Source: Myxococcota bacterium | GTDB lineage: Bacteria > Myxococcota_A > UBA9160 > UBA4427 | Direction of reading: 5' to 3' | Assembly: GCA_028823175.1 (NCBI GenBank) | Contig: JAPKBZ010000003.1 | Coordinates: 40,838-104,837 of the forward strand | Length of the DNA: 64,000 nt | Shown here: in pieces, positions 49,988-59,738 of the stretch | Layout: each line of letters starts with the position of its first letter | Position numbering within the stretch: the first letter of the stretch is position 1 | Notes under the pieces: generated by a model | What the model was told of the DNA's origin: nothing | The model's input: the letters and a program-made list of their open reading frames with translations, nothing else | Databases searched by the model: none | Made by a program: the position numbers and the translations under genes

Positions 49988-51496
49988 TTAGTACTGACGA
50001 TAACGACGCTGGATATGCGCCTGCCGCCCGGCCACTTGGGCCCTGCGCTCCTCGGCTGAAACCGTCCTCACCGTCGCGGGTAGGTGTTCGCGAAGGCCAG
50101 CCACAGAGGTAACCACCGCCTCGACCCTAGGCAGGTCCTCTTCCTCAAGCTCTTTCCGGTACACCAACCTCAGGGTCATGCTACCCCGCGCGTGACCCGT
50201 CGTGTCGACCCAGCCCTCCAGCCCCGGATCGCGAGCTGAGACCACGTAGTAGCGTGCGCCATCCTCCGCCGCAGGGAGCTGCGAACCTGTCAGGCTGGTC
50301 GTGTAAGTCGCCTGATCCAGACTTTCCCCCCAGAAGTTGCTGAGGTGAAAACCCATGTAATGGGGATCTGTTCCGCGCAGATCCACCCGCAGAACAAGCG
50401 CCTCATCGTCCTCGAGTTCAAAGAGCCCACCCCCGTAGAGCTGCCGAGCCCCAGCGACGCCCCCCGCGATAAAGGGCGGGCGGGGATCGTTGAGCGAATT
50501 GATTGGCATCGCTCGCTCCCCATCGAGGTTTCGATCTCCGTTCACCTCCAGGCCAAACTCGTGCAGCTGGTTCCAGAACCAGACCTGATTGGAGACGCGC
50601 TCGCCGATACGGGTCATCCGCTCGGCCATCTCGGCGGTCTCCGGGGGAGGCCGTCCCCCCACGACCTTGTCCAGCCGCTCGATACTGAGCTCAAGCGCCT
50701 CTTCCGCCGCCCAATCCGAGAAGATCTCGCGAACGGAAACGAAGCGAGCCTCGCGCCAGACCTTCTCGGCCTCCTCTGTGTCTGCGGAGTCCGACGAGCC
50801 GCATGCGAGTTCGGCCCGAGTCCTCAGGAAATTCCCCTCGTAGCCTGCCGGCCTCTCGGCCCCGAGTAAGATCTCGAACTCGCCCTGGCCATTGATTTCG
50901 AGTTCAAAGGAATTGAGCGAGGCCACAGTCTGATTGCGGCATTCCCCCATCTCACGAAGGTCGCCCGTTTGCCCGATCAATTCGGTGATTGTCTGGAAGA
51001 TGACGAGGCGCGGAGCTTTCGGACCTGGCCGCCCCCGCTCACCGCTTGCCCACTCGCTTGTATCCGCAGCCCGAGCTCGGATGCGGTATTCACCGTGGGC
51101 ATCGATGCGTGCCTTGAGATAAAGGGTGTCGGCGTTGTCGATTGTCCACTTGCTCAGCATGCTGACCGAGCGCTGAAAATACGGATGATCGGGGTCCTGC
51201 ATTATTTCCCCTTCGATCACTCGAACGAGATGGCCGAGCAGGTAGCGATACCCTTCGGCAAGGTTCCGATCGGTCCCTTCCGGGGGAAAGGCCAGCGGGC
51301 TATCCAGGCCGTCCCGTGCCTCTTCGAGAGAAGCCATCAGACGCTCCCAGCCCGCCCTTGAGCGCGCCTTGGGCTCATCCTCCGCCCCACAGGCCAGCCA
51401 TCCCGTCGCCAGGACGAACAGGCCAATCAGCAACCCCCGGCCCAAAAGAAGAGTGCGGCTACTTGGTCCCCTACTCCCTCCCCTACTCGGATGCAT
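49988..51496 (-). CDS. Predicted lipoprotein with DUF1214-like C-terminal region
   Basis: A 502-residue exported protein. ATG 51496 is preferred; the frame extends to an ATG at 51529. It overlaps the 3' end of the SGNH-like gene by 14 bases. The signal sequence ends in a lipobox-like GWLAC at about residue 35 of this start. No enzyme motif is visible. The C-terminal half (DPHYMGFHLSNFWGESLD and DPGLEGWVDTTGHARGS) resembles DUF1214-type domains, which are beta-rich modules of unknown function. Close coupling with the upstream SGNH-like gene suggests a shared cell-surface role. Confidence 0.7.
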   Translation of the reverse strand: MHPSRGGSRGPSSRTLLLGRGLLIGLFVLATGWLACGAEDEPKARSRAGWERLMASLEEARDGLDSPLAFPPEGTDRNLAEGYRYLLGHLVRVIEGEIMQDPDHPYFQRSVSMLSKWTIDNADTLYLKARIDAHGEYRIRARAADTSEWASGERGRPGPKAPRLVIFQTITELIGQTGDLREMGECRNQTVASLNSFELEINGQGEFEILLGAERPAGYEGNFLRTRAELACGSSDSADTEEAEKVWREARFVSVREIFSDWAAEEALELSIERLDKVVGGRPPPETAEMAERMTRIGERVSNQVWFWNQLHEFGLEVNGDRNLDGERAMPINSLNDPRPPFIAGGVAGARQLYGGGLFELEDDEALVLRVDLRGTDPHYMGFHLSNFWGESLDQATYTTSLTGSQLPAAEDGARYYVVSARDPGLEGWVDTTGHARGSMTLRLVYRKELEEEDLPRVEAVVTSVAGLREHLPATVRTVSAEERRAQVAGRQAHIQRRYRQY

Positions 51497-52955
51497 GGAT
51501 AGCTTCCACCGGCAGGCCAGCGGCTTCAAGCGCCGGCACCAGCATCGGCACTGCAGGTCTTTCCTGGGGATCGATCGGTTCGCCCCGAAGACGCGCGGCC
51601 CTTCGCAGTCGGCTCAGCCCCTCCTGCTCTTTTCCCTCCAACAGCGCCAATGAGCCGAGATTGGCCAACCCCATCCATTGTTCAGGGGCCAGTGCATGAG
51701 CGGATTCCAGGTAGCGCCGAGATATCTCATAGAAGAAGAAGGGCGTCTTCATGCTGTAGCGGCCATTCAGCATCAAACGAATATATTCTTTTTGGCGTCG
51801 ATCTCCCTGCTCGGCACGAAATCTAGCGAGTTGCGCGACGACATCCTTGCCTGGCGCCCGGAACGGAAGCCCTGCCCTGCCAAGACCTCGTGCAGCTTCA
51901 TTGGCCATCAAGGCGCCCCCCAGCGGCGTGGGATGAACGTTATCTCCGATCAGATCGAACCCGACCAACCCACCCCGGGCCTGCCCGGCGAAGACGCCCT
52001 CCAAATCCACGAGTGTGACCCCCTTCTCCTGGGCCAGGGCGCGGATGAAGTCATTCTGCTCCGAGAGGGCCCGCCACGGATACGGATCAAGGTCGGCCGC
52101 AACGCGAAATAAGCGAGCCGCTCGCTCAACATCTCCCCGCCGCTGGGCGATTTTCCCCTCCAGATAAGAAAACATCGCGTCCTCACCGAATAGCACGCGC
52201 CACGCGTCGATCGCACGCTCGGCGCCATCGAGATCGCCGGCTCCGACCAACGCCTTGACCTCGCGCACATGTGTTTCGTATTCGGAGTCGAGATGTTCCC
52301 AGCCAAGTCGATGATGTACCGGCGGCCAGTCGGCGAGATTGACCGGCGCCGTCATGAGGAGCACCGGGACATCCCTATCTCGTGCCAACGCGATCAGGGC
52401 CGACAAATTTTCCCGGTAGCCCTCCAGGCGACCATCAAACCACGTTGATTCTCGATCCACTGCGTCCAAACGCTCGGGGAGAAGCGAAGCGCTTGATTCA
52501 GACTGACCCAAAGTCAGGCGAACCAGCGCCGAGTGCAACATGCCCTCCCAGAGCAAGCCCCCCCACCGCGAATCCTCGCCGCTTCGATTGAGAAATTCGT
52601 TATGGGCGCTGAAAATGAGCAGGGCGTCGAGTTCCCCTTCGATCAGCGCATCGGCCCCGACTCGGCGCACCCAACGAGACGACGCCGCTACTTTCCCCCG
52701 GTTCACCACGTCGACCGAACGGAAGCCAGCCAGCGAGGGCAACAAGGCCTCCAACTGGGCCACGAAACCCAATTCAGGAACAGGCGTTCCCCATATGGTC
52801 GAGCCGCCCACCACTCCAATGCGAAGGCTCTCAGGCTTTTTGCGTTTCCACTCCCCTTCCCAAGGGGGGTGGCCTTCGTAGATCCGCGCCGAAGACTCCA
52901 TCAAGAAAAAGACGAGCGCCACCGTTCCGAGGGCAAGCAGGATCCGGGCGATCAC
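51483..52955 (-). CDS. SGNH/GDSL-hydrolase-like protein with TPR region, membrane-anchored
   Basis: A 490-residue protein with an N-terminal membrane anchor (about 1-22). A SGNH-type block I is seen in IGVVGGSTIWG, block III-like Asn in FSAHNEFLN, and the last block in GDNVHPTPLGG, which supplies the catalytic His. A central helical section (residues about 225-290, AGDLDGAERAIDAWRVLFGED) and a C-terminal one (RYLESAHALAPEQWMGLANL) look like TPR units. Membrane-tethered SGNH proteins with this layout usually act on acyl groups of surface glycans or lipids; the reaction here is inferred. Its 3' end overlaps the lipoprotein gene. Confidence 0.8.
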   Translation of the reverse strand: MIARILLALGTVALVFFLMESSARIYEGHPPWEGEWKRKKPESLRIGVVGGSTIWGTPVPELGFVAQLEALLPSLAGFRSVDVVNRGKVAASSRWVRRVGADALIEGELDALLIFSAHNEFLNRSGEDSRWGGLLWEGMLHSALVRLTLGQSESSASLLPERLDAVDRESTWFDGRLEGYRENLSALIALARDRDVPVLLMTAPVNLADWPPVHHRLGWEHLDSEYETHVREVKALVGAGDLDGAERAIDAWRVLFGEDAMFSYLEGKIAQRRGDVERAARLFRVAADLDPYPWRALSEQNDFIRALAQEKGVTLVDLEGVFAGQARGGLVGFDLIGDNVHPTPLGGALMANEAARGLGRAGLPFRAPGKDVVAQLARFRAEQGDRRQKEYIRLMLNGRYSMKTPFFFYEISRRYLESAHALAPEQWMGLANLGSLALLEGKEQEGLSRLRRAARLRGEPIDPQERPAVPMLVPALEAAGLPVEAIHASE

Positions 52956-53028
52956 AGCACAGCCCCCCTCACCCAGGATGGATCGGCGCGGTCACGATCC
53001 GTATCGGGCTCCATCCAGGCGTCCCCCC

Positions 53029-54003
53029 TTAGGGCTCGAATACGATCTTTCCCGTCACCTTGCGCTCCATCATGTCGCGCAGGGCTTGGGGAATCTCATC
53101 TAGGGAGTAGCTGCGCGAGATTGGAATCTCCAACTGACCGCCTGCCACGAAAGCTTCGAGCTCAGCCTGCACCGCTTGCAGGGCTGCTGGATCTTTCACC
53201 CGGGCGCCACCGGTAAAGACCCCGACGATCTCACAACTCTTGAGGAGCGCAAGATTAAGGGGGATTCGCGCAATTCCGCTCGGAAAGCCGATGACCAGAA
53301 AGCGACCGTTCCAAGCCATCGCACGAAGGGCCGCCTCGGAATAGTCGCCCCCGACTCCGTCGAAAACCACGTCCACTCCAAGGCCGCCGGTGAGCTCTTT
53401 TGCCCTTTCCTTCAGATTTTCCTCGGAGTAATTGATCACCTCGTCCGCCCCAGCCGCCCGGCATGTGGCCAGCTTTTCGGCGCTCGAAGCAGCGGCGATC
53501 ACCCGTGCTCCCAGTAGCTTGCCGAGTTCGATCGCCCCGAGGCCAAGGTGCCCGCTCGCGCCGAGCACCAGCAGCGTCTCTCCAGGCGCGAGGCGCCCGC
53601 GGTATTTCAGGCCGTAGAGACACGTCCCCAGGCCATACATGAGCCCTGTTGCCTGGGCCGGGGTAAAGCTCGGAAGCACCGGCTCTGCCAGGGCTGCGGG
53701 AAGAACAATTTTCTCCGCAAAGCCGCCCGCACCATGAAGGCTCCCCATCACGAGATCTCCGACCGCGAAGCCGTCGACCCCCTCGCCCACCTCCGCCACC
53801 TCACCCGCAGCTTCTCCGCCCGGTATGAAGGGGAGCTTCTGTCTGAACTGGTACTTGTCCTCGATCACCAGGGTGTCGGGAAAAACGATGGCCGTGGCCC
53901 GGATATTGACAAGAATTTCGCCAGGGCCCGGACGCGGATCAGACACCTCTTCGATCACGAGTTTTTCAGGCGGACCAAATTCCTTACAGACCACGGCGCG
54001 CAT
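53029..54003 (-). CDS. NADPH:quinone oxidoreductase-like MDR
   Basis: A 324-residue zinc-independent MDR enzyme with the standard opening MRAVVCKEFGPPEKLVIEEV. It has PGGEAAGEVAEVGEGV, no zinc-binding Cys cluster, the NADPH-binding segment LVLGASGHLGLGAIELGKLLG and DVVFDGVGGDYSEAALRAM. It is similar in class to the MDR at 24324-25337 but clearly a separate branch. Reduction of quinones or 2-enoyl thioesters is expected. It lies 73 bases upstream of the SGNH-like gene on the same strand. Confidence 0.92.
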   Translation of the reverse strand: MRAVVCKEFGPPEKLVIEEVSDPRPGPGEILVNIRATAIVFPDTLVIEDKYQFRQKLPFIPGGEAAGEVAEVGEGVDGFAVGDLVMGSLHGAGGFAEKIVLPAALAEPVLPSFTPAQATGLMYGLGTCLYGLKYRGRLAPGETLLVLGASGHLGLGAIELGKLLGARVIAAASSAEKLATCRAAGADEVINYSEENLKERAKELTGGLGVDVVFDGVGGDYSEAALRAMAWNGRFLVIGFPSGIARIPLNLALLKSCEIVGVFTGGARVKDPAALQAVQAELEAFVAGGQLEIPISRSYSLDEIPQALRDMMERKVTGKIVFEP

Positions 54004-54077
54004 CGAAACCTCTCCTTCCAGCCGAGTTTAGCCAGGTCGGAAACCTAACAGCGAAACAAGCCGCCGGCGAGCGGGCT

Positions 54078-56372
54078 TTACCCGTGACCCTCTTTAGCTT
54101 CTGCCAGCCCGAAAATGAGAGCGGGCAGAACCAGTAGCGTCGCTACAAGGCCCCCCGTGATCGCGATGGCCACAAAAAAACCAAAGCTCGCTACGGTCTG
54201 CCAGGCCGACATCATCAGGGTCAAGAAACCAAGCGCCAGCGCCAGGGAGGTTGTCACGATCGCCCGCCCGGTATGTTGAAGGGCCCCGCTCATGGCCTCA
54301 TGAATCGTGGCTCCCGCATTGCGACGATACGCGTACTGGGAGAGCAGATGAATCGCATCATCAACACCAATGCCGATCACCACCGCCGCGATCATGGCTC
54401 TAGCCACGTCTAGGGGCATGCCGACCCAACCCATCGCCCCGAGCACGACCACCACGGGAAGGAGCGTTGGAACCATCGCGGCTAGCCCGAGCTTCCAGGA
54501 TTTCAGAAAGAGTGACACTAGGATGAAGACGATGAAAAATGCGATCGGGAAGCTGCGAAATTGGGTCGACTGGACGTCGCGGATCCAATCGCGATGAATC
54601 GCGAACTCCCCCGTCATCTGTACATGCCAGCCTTCGGGGAGATCTCGCTTAGCGCGCCTCATCACCTCGTCGAGTATTTTCGCCCGTGGACCTTTCGCCA
54701 CCATTCTGGAATTCATTGAAATCCGCAACCGCGAACGATCAAGGCTAAGCCAACGGCCAAGAGTCTCGGGGTCGTCGAAGGCAATCAATTCAATCAGCTC
54801 CGCATTTTCAGACACTGACAATCCGATTCGATAGTACTCGCTCTTATCACCATGAAGAACCCGATTGATCTGCCTGATCAACCCCAAGATGCTTTCTGGA
54901 TCCGAAAGGTGTTCGAGTTCTGAAAGCCCGTCCGAAAACCGCGCCAGGGAAGACAGCGTGGCCGGGGCTTCGATCTGAACTCCAGGCGGCAAAGCGATAT
55001 CCAGCTCAAGAGTCTCTGAGCCGCCCAGCGATGCTTCGGTAAACGAAATTGCCTGGACGACATCGCTCGACTCACCAAAAGCCTCCATCCAATCGGTATC
55101 GGCGCGCAGATAGACGGCCCAGCCGTAGCCAAATACCGACAGGCACACAAAGACTGCCGTCAGAAGCGGTGTGGCACGCCGGGAAGCGGTCTCGATGATC
55201 GAGGACATGACGGGGCGCCAAATATCCGCTGCGCGATTGACCGGCTCGGGCTCGGGGGGAAGGAGCGTAATGGCGAGCGGGAGCAATGAGAAAGTGAGAA
55301 AAAAGCAGGTCAATACGCCGGCGGGCAGAACTACCCCGAAGCGAACGAAGGTATCGAGATCACTCGTGGTAAACGATGCAAAGGCCAGCGCGCTCGTCAG
55401 CGTCGTCATCAGGCACGCCGAGCTCACGTCCCGGGCCGCAGCCCGAAGAGCCGCGTGAACCGAAATGCCCGCTTCCTCTTTTCGCGCTGCGGCATAGGCA
55501 CTCAGAAGGTGAACGGCATCACAGACGCCCACGATGACCACCAGAGGAGCAAGCACCTCGAGCATGCCGTCCTGGGGCCAGCCCAGCCAGCCGAGCAGCC
55601 CGAGGGTCCAGAGCAGCGCCAGGCCCATGGTTGCCATGGCCGTTAGGGCCTGCTGCCATGAACGGGTCAGCGCATAGAGGATCAATGCGATCACCAAAGC
55701 CAATACCGGGATAAGCGTATTGGTGCTCTCAGACAGGGCTCTGCCTGCCGAAACTGTCTCGGGCGCGTCTCCCATGAGGTGAAAGCGAAAGCCTTGGGCC
55801 CTGAAAGTATTCAGGAGATCATCGATCCCATCGGTGAGCTTGAGATCGGTTTGCGACCGACCGTCGGCGGGCTGGACGACGATCACTCCGGCACGGCCAT
55901 CTGCGGAGACAAGATCGTCGAGCCAGAAGGGATCCTGAAGAACCCTCTCTGCCAGCAGGCGAAAATCCTTCGCACGGGCACCCTCTTCCACGAAGTGACG
56001 AGCGGTGATGCCTTCATCGTCAGCGACCAGAATCACGCTATTGGCCGGACCCACAACGCTCGTGACATTGGGCAAGACGAGAATCTCGCGGGTCAGGGCA
56101 TCAGCCATCATCAGCGAGGCCTCGTCAAAGACCGTCTGGCAGGGCAAACCGTGCCCGCACTCCCAGGCGATCTGGATCGGGTAGCCGCCCGAAAACTCTT
56201 CAACCATCCGATCGAGGGCGACGATCGCCGGATGCCCCTCGCCCAGAAGGACGCGAAATCCGAAGGCCGGCTCCACCCTGGGGATTCCAAGACCCAACAC
56301 CCCGGTCAGGGCCAGAAGCCCTCCCAAGGTCAGCCAGGGTCGGCGAAGCGAAAAGTCAGTCAGGCGATGCAT
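54078..56372 (-). CDS. MMPL/RND-superfamily exporter
   Basis: A 764-residue transporter; ATG 56372 follows gaggagg, while the upstream frame adds eight residues. Two six-helix halves each start with an extracytoplasmic domain. Both halves show the proton-relay/IHLL-type motif: VGVCDAVHLLSAY in the first and VIGIGVDDAIHLLSQY in the second, the pattern of MMPL and patched-like lipid exporters. Loop domains lie at about 30-215 and 430-590. The protein is expected to move a lipid, hopanoid or other hydrophobic compound from the inner membrane to the periplasm. The divergent neighbour is a sulfatase-like lipoprotein. Confidence 0.9.
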   Translation of the reverse strand: MHRLTDFSLRRPWLTLGGLLALTGVLGLGIPRVEPAFGFRVLLGEGHPAIVALDRMVEEFSGGYPIQIAWECGHGLPCQTVFDEASLMMADALTREILVLPNVTSVVGPANSVILVADDEGITARHFVEEGARAKDFRLLAERVLQDPFWLDDLVSADGRAGVIVVQPADGRSQTDLKLTDGIDDLLNTFRAQGFRFHLMGDAPETVSAGRALSESTNTLIPVLALVIALILYALTRSWQQALTAMATMGLALLWTLGLLGWLGWPQDGMLEVLAPLVVIVGVCDAVHLLSAYAAARKEEAGISVHAALRAAARDVSSACLMTTLTSALAFASFTTSDLDTFVRFGVVLPAGVLTCFFLTFSLLPLAITLLPPEPEPVNRAADIWRPVMSSIIETASRRATPLLTAVFVCLSVFGYGWAVYLRADTDWMEAFGESSDVVQAISFTEASLGGSETLELDIALPPGVQIEAPATLSSLARFSDGLSELEHLSDPESILGLIRQINRVLHGDKSEYYRIGLSVSENAELIELIAFDDPETLGRWLSLDRSRLRISMNSRMVAKGPRAKILDEVMRRAKRDLPEGWHVQMTGEFAIHRDWIRDVQSTQFRSFPIAFFIVFILVSLFLKSWKLGLAAMVPTLLPVVVVLGAMGWVGMPLDVARAMIAAVVIGIGVDDAIHLLSQYAYRRNAGATIHEAMSGALQHTGRAIVTTSLALALGFLTLMMSAWQTVASFGFFVAIAITGGLVATLLVLPALIFGLAEAKEGHG

Positions 56373-56484
56373 GGGCCCTCCTCGCCCGAACCACAATAGG
56401 AAAGGAGAAAGGGAGTGGGGCTCAGATTTGCGGCCCCGGGTCTCAAATTTTTTTTCATTTTCAGGGGCGATGAGCCCGGCCTAC

Positions 56485-56513
56485 CCCAGGGGCCGCCCCA
56501 AAGCGCCCCTGGG
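56485..56513. repeat. Intergenic hairpin between divergent exporter and sulfatase genes
   Basis: cccaggggc (56485-56493) pairs with gcccctggg (56505-56513) across an 11-base loop. It lies in the middle of the 194-base divergent promoter region, about 115 bases upstream of one start and 78 bases upstream of the other. An eight-T run (about 56449-56456) lies beside it. It may be a regulatory site or a leader hairpin; a terminator is less likely between divergent genes. Confidence 0.55.
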
Positions 56514-56590
56514 CCGAGGACACGGGAACCCGATAGCATCAGCGAAGTCGCCCGGGTGACCCTGGGGACAACAAGGAGCGATCTGGCCGA

Positions 56591-58990
56591 ATGAACCGTG
56601 AGGAAAAAGCAGACCGAGGGCTGGCGGGCTCCATTCTCAGCGCCGGTCTTCTCGTTTTTCTGATGGCCGCTGGCTGTGATCAGGGCGATCTCGGCCCCCC
56701 CGCTGCGCCCGCCCCACCCCTCCCCGTCCAACTCGATCTGGTGGCGGATCTACCCGAGGCCTGGGTGGGCTACGGCAATGCCGATCATATCCTCGATCGA
56801 AGACTCAGGGACCAGTTCACCCAAGGCTGGTATGCCGTCCAGGACCAAGGCAAGGACAAAAGATCGGTCTGGTCTCGAGGCGAGCGCTCGGTCATCGAGA
56901 TCACCGTACTCGATCCCAGAGAACGTCTCCTCGAAATCGAAATTGAACCGGCCCCGGGCGAAGAGAAACTCCCCCACCAGAGCATTCGTCTCTTCTGGAA
57001 CAACCACGAATTGGGGCGCTTCAAACTCGAGTGGGCTCGGCAGACTCTGAGAATCAAGCTGCCCGCCGCAATGCAACGATTCGGGCTCAACCGCCTGACT
57101 TTCAGCCCTCTCTACTGGATCAGCCCTCTAACCAGTCGAACCGCTCTCGACCCCCGCCCGGTGGCGTTCCAACTCTACGGGGTTCGCTTCGCCGGGGCGG
57201 AAAAAGACCAGGCGGAATCGAGACTCAGCTCCGAGCTCATCGCCGATGGAGAGCGCATCGAGCAGCCCGTGAACTCGATGATCGCCTGGCACTATTTACT
57301 TCCCTCGGACCCAAGGCTTCTCGTCAACATTTCCTGGGACCTCCCCCCTGAAGAAAAGGGACTCGTATGGAGATGCGTGATCCAGAACAGCACGGGAGAA
57401 GAGCACGTCCTCGCTGAGCGGTCACCGTCGGGCCGCGGCGAGGAAAACCTCAGCCTGGACCTTGCGCCCTACGCGGGGGAAATGGTTGGGCTGGAGTTCC
57501 TGCTCTCGTCGACTTCGCCGGGGGATCCCAGCGCTTCAATTACCCTCGATTCCCCCGTGATCGAGGGAACCCAAGCCTCCTCGGCTTCAGCTCCCGTCCC
57601 CCGGAAACCCTATAACGTACTCGTCGTTCTTTTCGACACCCTGCGCGCCGACCACCTCGAGCCCTACGGGAGCACCTCTGTCCGTACGCCCGAACTGAAG
57701 CATTTTGCCTCGACGGGCTTCACCTTCGAGCAAGCGCACGCCAATGCTTCCTGGACTCGCCCCTCCATCGCATCGCTTTGGACAGGGTTGCACCCTTCGG
57801 GCCATCGCCTCGCCGGAAGGCTCGAGGTTCTCCCCGAGTCCATCCCCTACCTCCCCGAGATTCTCTCCGACGACGGATACCTCACGATCTCTGTCTCCAA
57901 CAACGCCTATTTCTCCTCGGATTTCGGTTTTGACCGCGGCTACTCGAAGCTCTTGCCCTATTTCAAAGCCCGAAGGAAGGTCTTGAAGCAGTTCCCTTCA
58001 CCGGAGGAGCAGGCGGAGCGAGTCTGGCAGCAATTCCTCGCTCCCTCCTTTAACAACCCCGAAGGACAGCCCGTATTCGCTCTCCTCCACGAAATCGACC
58101 CCCATTCGCCTTACGAGGCGCCGGAGCGGTTTAGCGCTCCTTATCGGCGCGATTATTCGGGGAATGTCGATGGGTGGCAGCATAGTATTCAGGAGCATCT
58201 CCTCGTCATTAGGGCGATCAACGACTACGGAGATTGGCTCAGCCCCGAAGACAAAAAGCAAATGCAGTCGCTCTACAAAGGCGAAGTGAGCTTCGTCGAT
58301 GCCTATTTCGGTGCTCTCGTCGGACACTTGGAGCGAGCGGGACTACGAGAGAACACTCTGGTGGTCTTCCTCTCGGATCATGGCGAACAACTCTTCGATC
58401 ACGGTGCCTGGGGCCATGGGAGCTCGGTCTACCAAGAAGAACTCCGGATCCCGCTCATCTTCTCACTGCCCGGCGTCATTCCCGAATCAAAGAGCAGCAA
58501 CGCCCTCGTACAAGGTGTTGATCTACTCCCCACCTTACTCGACCTCCTGGGCATCCCGGAGCCTGCAGGGGTCGCCGGACGAAGCCTGCTACCGATCATC
58601 TTTGGAACAGAGACCCCCGCCCTCAGCCAAGCCCCCATATACGCTTGGTCGAATATCCGACTACCCGGTGCGGACGCGATCTATTTCAACTCGGAAAGGT
58701 TGACCTCGGTGCGCCAGGGGCGCTGGAAACTCGTCAGAACGACCCGCAAGCGCAAGTCCATCTATAACACCTACCAGCTCTATCACACCTACCAACTCTT
58801 CGACCTCGATTCGGACCCTGGAGAAGAAGTCGACCTTTGGTTTCGCCAGCCCGTCATCGGGCACACCCTGCGACAATCACTCGAGACGAAGATTCGGCGC
58901 GATTCGAGCATCGTCGCCCCCGCCCCCAAAGCCAAGCCCCTAGGAGCGGAGGTCGAGGAGAACCTCCGAGCCCTGGGCTACGTGGAATAG
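56591..58990 (+). CDS. Sulfatase/alkaline-phosphatase-superfamily lipoprotein
   Basis: A 799-residue protein with a signal and lipobox (LMAAGC, Cys29). The N-terminal ~300 residues are beta-rich and carry no catalytic motif. The sulfatase domain begins near residue 336: NVLVVLFDTLRADHLEPYG (metal-binding Asp), then WTRPSIASLWTG at the nucleophile site, DPHSPYEAP, FLSDHGEQLFDHGAWGHG (metal ligands) and LRIPLIF. The nucleophile position holds Thr389 where formylglycine sulfatases need Cys or Ser in a CxPxR motif, so it is probably a phosphotransferase or phosphodiesterase-like member, not a sulfate hydrolase. It is anchored to a membrane and divergent from the exporter gene. Confidence 0.88.
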   Translation: MNREEKADRGLAGSILSAGLLVFLMAAGCDQGDLGPPAAPAPPLPVQLDLVADLPEAWVGYGNADHILDRRLRDQFTQGWYAVQDQGKDKRSVWSRGERSVIEITVLDPRERLLEIEIEPAPGEEKLPHQSIRLFWNNHELGRFKLEWARQTLRIKLPAAMQRFGLNRLTFSPLYWISPLTSRTALDPRPVAFQLYGVRFAGAEKDQAESRLSSELIADGERIEQPVNSMIAWHYLLPSDPRLLVNISWDLPPEEKGLVWRCVIQNSTGEEHVLAERSPSGRGEENLSLDLAPYAGEMVGLEFLLSSTSPGDPSASITLDSPVIEGTQASSASAPVPRKPYNVLVVLFDTLRADHLEPYGSTSVRTPELKHFASTGFTFEQAHANASWTRPSIASLWTGLHPSGHRLAGRLEVLPESIPYLPEILSDDGYLTISVSNNAYFSSDFGFDRGYSKLLPYFKARRKVLKQFPSPEEQAERVWQQFLAPSFNNPEGQPVFALLHEIDPHSPYEAPERFSAPYRRDYSGNVDGWQHSIQEHLLVIRAINDYGDWLSPEDKKQMQSLYKGEVSFVDAYFGALVGHLERAGLRENTLVVFLSDHGEQLFDHGAWGHGSSVYQEELRIPLIFSLPGVIPESKSSNALVQGVDLLPTLLDLLGIPEPAGVAGRSLLPIIFGTETPALSQAPIYAWSNIRLPGADAIYFNSERLTSVRQGRWKLVRTTRKRKSIYNTYQLYHTYQLFDLDSDPGEEVDLWFRQPVIGHTLRQSLETKIRRDSSIVAPAPKAKPLGAEVEENLRALGYVE

Positions 58991-59110
58991 AAGCCCCCGA
59001 TCGGGTTGTCGCTGGGCAGGCCAAAAGCCTCAAACAAAGCCACTCGTCGCTTCACCCAGGTGCTTTCCCATGCCCGGCAGACTCTCATCGACACAGGCGA
59101 TTGGGGAGAT

Positions 59111-59710
59111 TCAGAGCGGCCCGCCAGCGAAGATGCGGACCCGCACACGGTCTCCTTCGTGGACTGCTCCTGCAACGTCCACGACACCGACCACGCCCCT
59201 CAGCCCCAGGGCTAAGCGGGGGAACATCTTCCCGGCTACGGGCGCCCCCGAATGCGTGGAGTACGTGGCCGCCACCTGATCACCCATCCACCCACACGGA
59301 GGATTCTCTTCTTCCACGAGCAGAACTGCTCCGGAAGGAAAGAAAAGCTTGCTTCCCTTAGGCAACTGGGAGAAGTCCGGGATGCCTTCCAGACACAGAT
59401 TCGCTCCCAGCGTTTCAGCGCTGAGAACTTCCGAAAGGTCCATCCGGCGACCGATCAACTCCAATTCTTCGACTGAAACGCCAGACCACTGTCGTTCATT
59501 GCGCCGCGGAATTCCGGTGGGTTCAGGATCCCAGGACTGGGCGAGTCGTGTAAATCCCCGGTGCCGATCCCCAGGAAAACCCTCCAACTCTATATCGAAA
59601 CCAGAGCCCGAAGGTTTGCTGTAATCGGTATTGCTCCCAGCATGGACCGACCTGACCCAGCCCTCTACTTCCTGCATTTCTCGGTCGCCCATTGCTCGGC
59701 TCCCTAGCAA
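59111..59710 (-). CDS. MOSC-domain protein
   Basis: A 199-residue protein (an inner ATG at 59692 or 59677 may be the true start). MOSC features: ELEGFPGDRHRGF in the first third, LSAETLGANLCLEGIP (the usual LGENL-type motif), and the conserved Cys in VLLVEEENPPCGWMG. MOSC domains occur in molybdenum-cofactor sulfurases and in small proteins such as YiiM-like detoxifying enzymes that handle sulfur bound to Mo-cofactor. The separate cofactor-loading role here is inferred. It follows the acyl-CoA ligase gene by 28 bases on the same strand. Confidence 0.82.
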   Translation of the reverse strand: MLGSRAMGDREMQEVEGWVRSVHAGSNTDYSKPSGSGFDIELEGFPGDRHRGFTRLAQSWDPEPTGIPRRNERQWSGVSVEELELIGRRMDLSEVLSAETLGANLCLEGIPDFSQLPKGSKLFFPSGAVLLVEEENPPCGWMGDQVAATYSTHSGAPVAGKMFPRLALGLRGVVGVVDVAGAVHEGDRVRVRIFAGGPL

Positions 59711-59738
59711 TCCCAGCCTTCAGCGGCCCAAGAACTGT

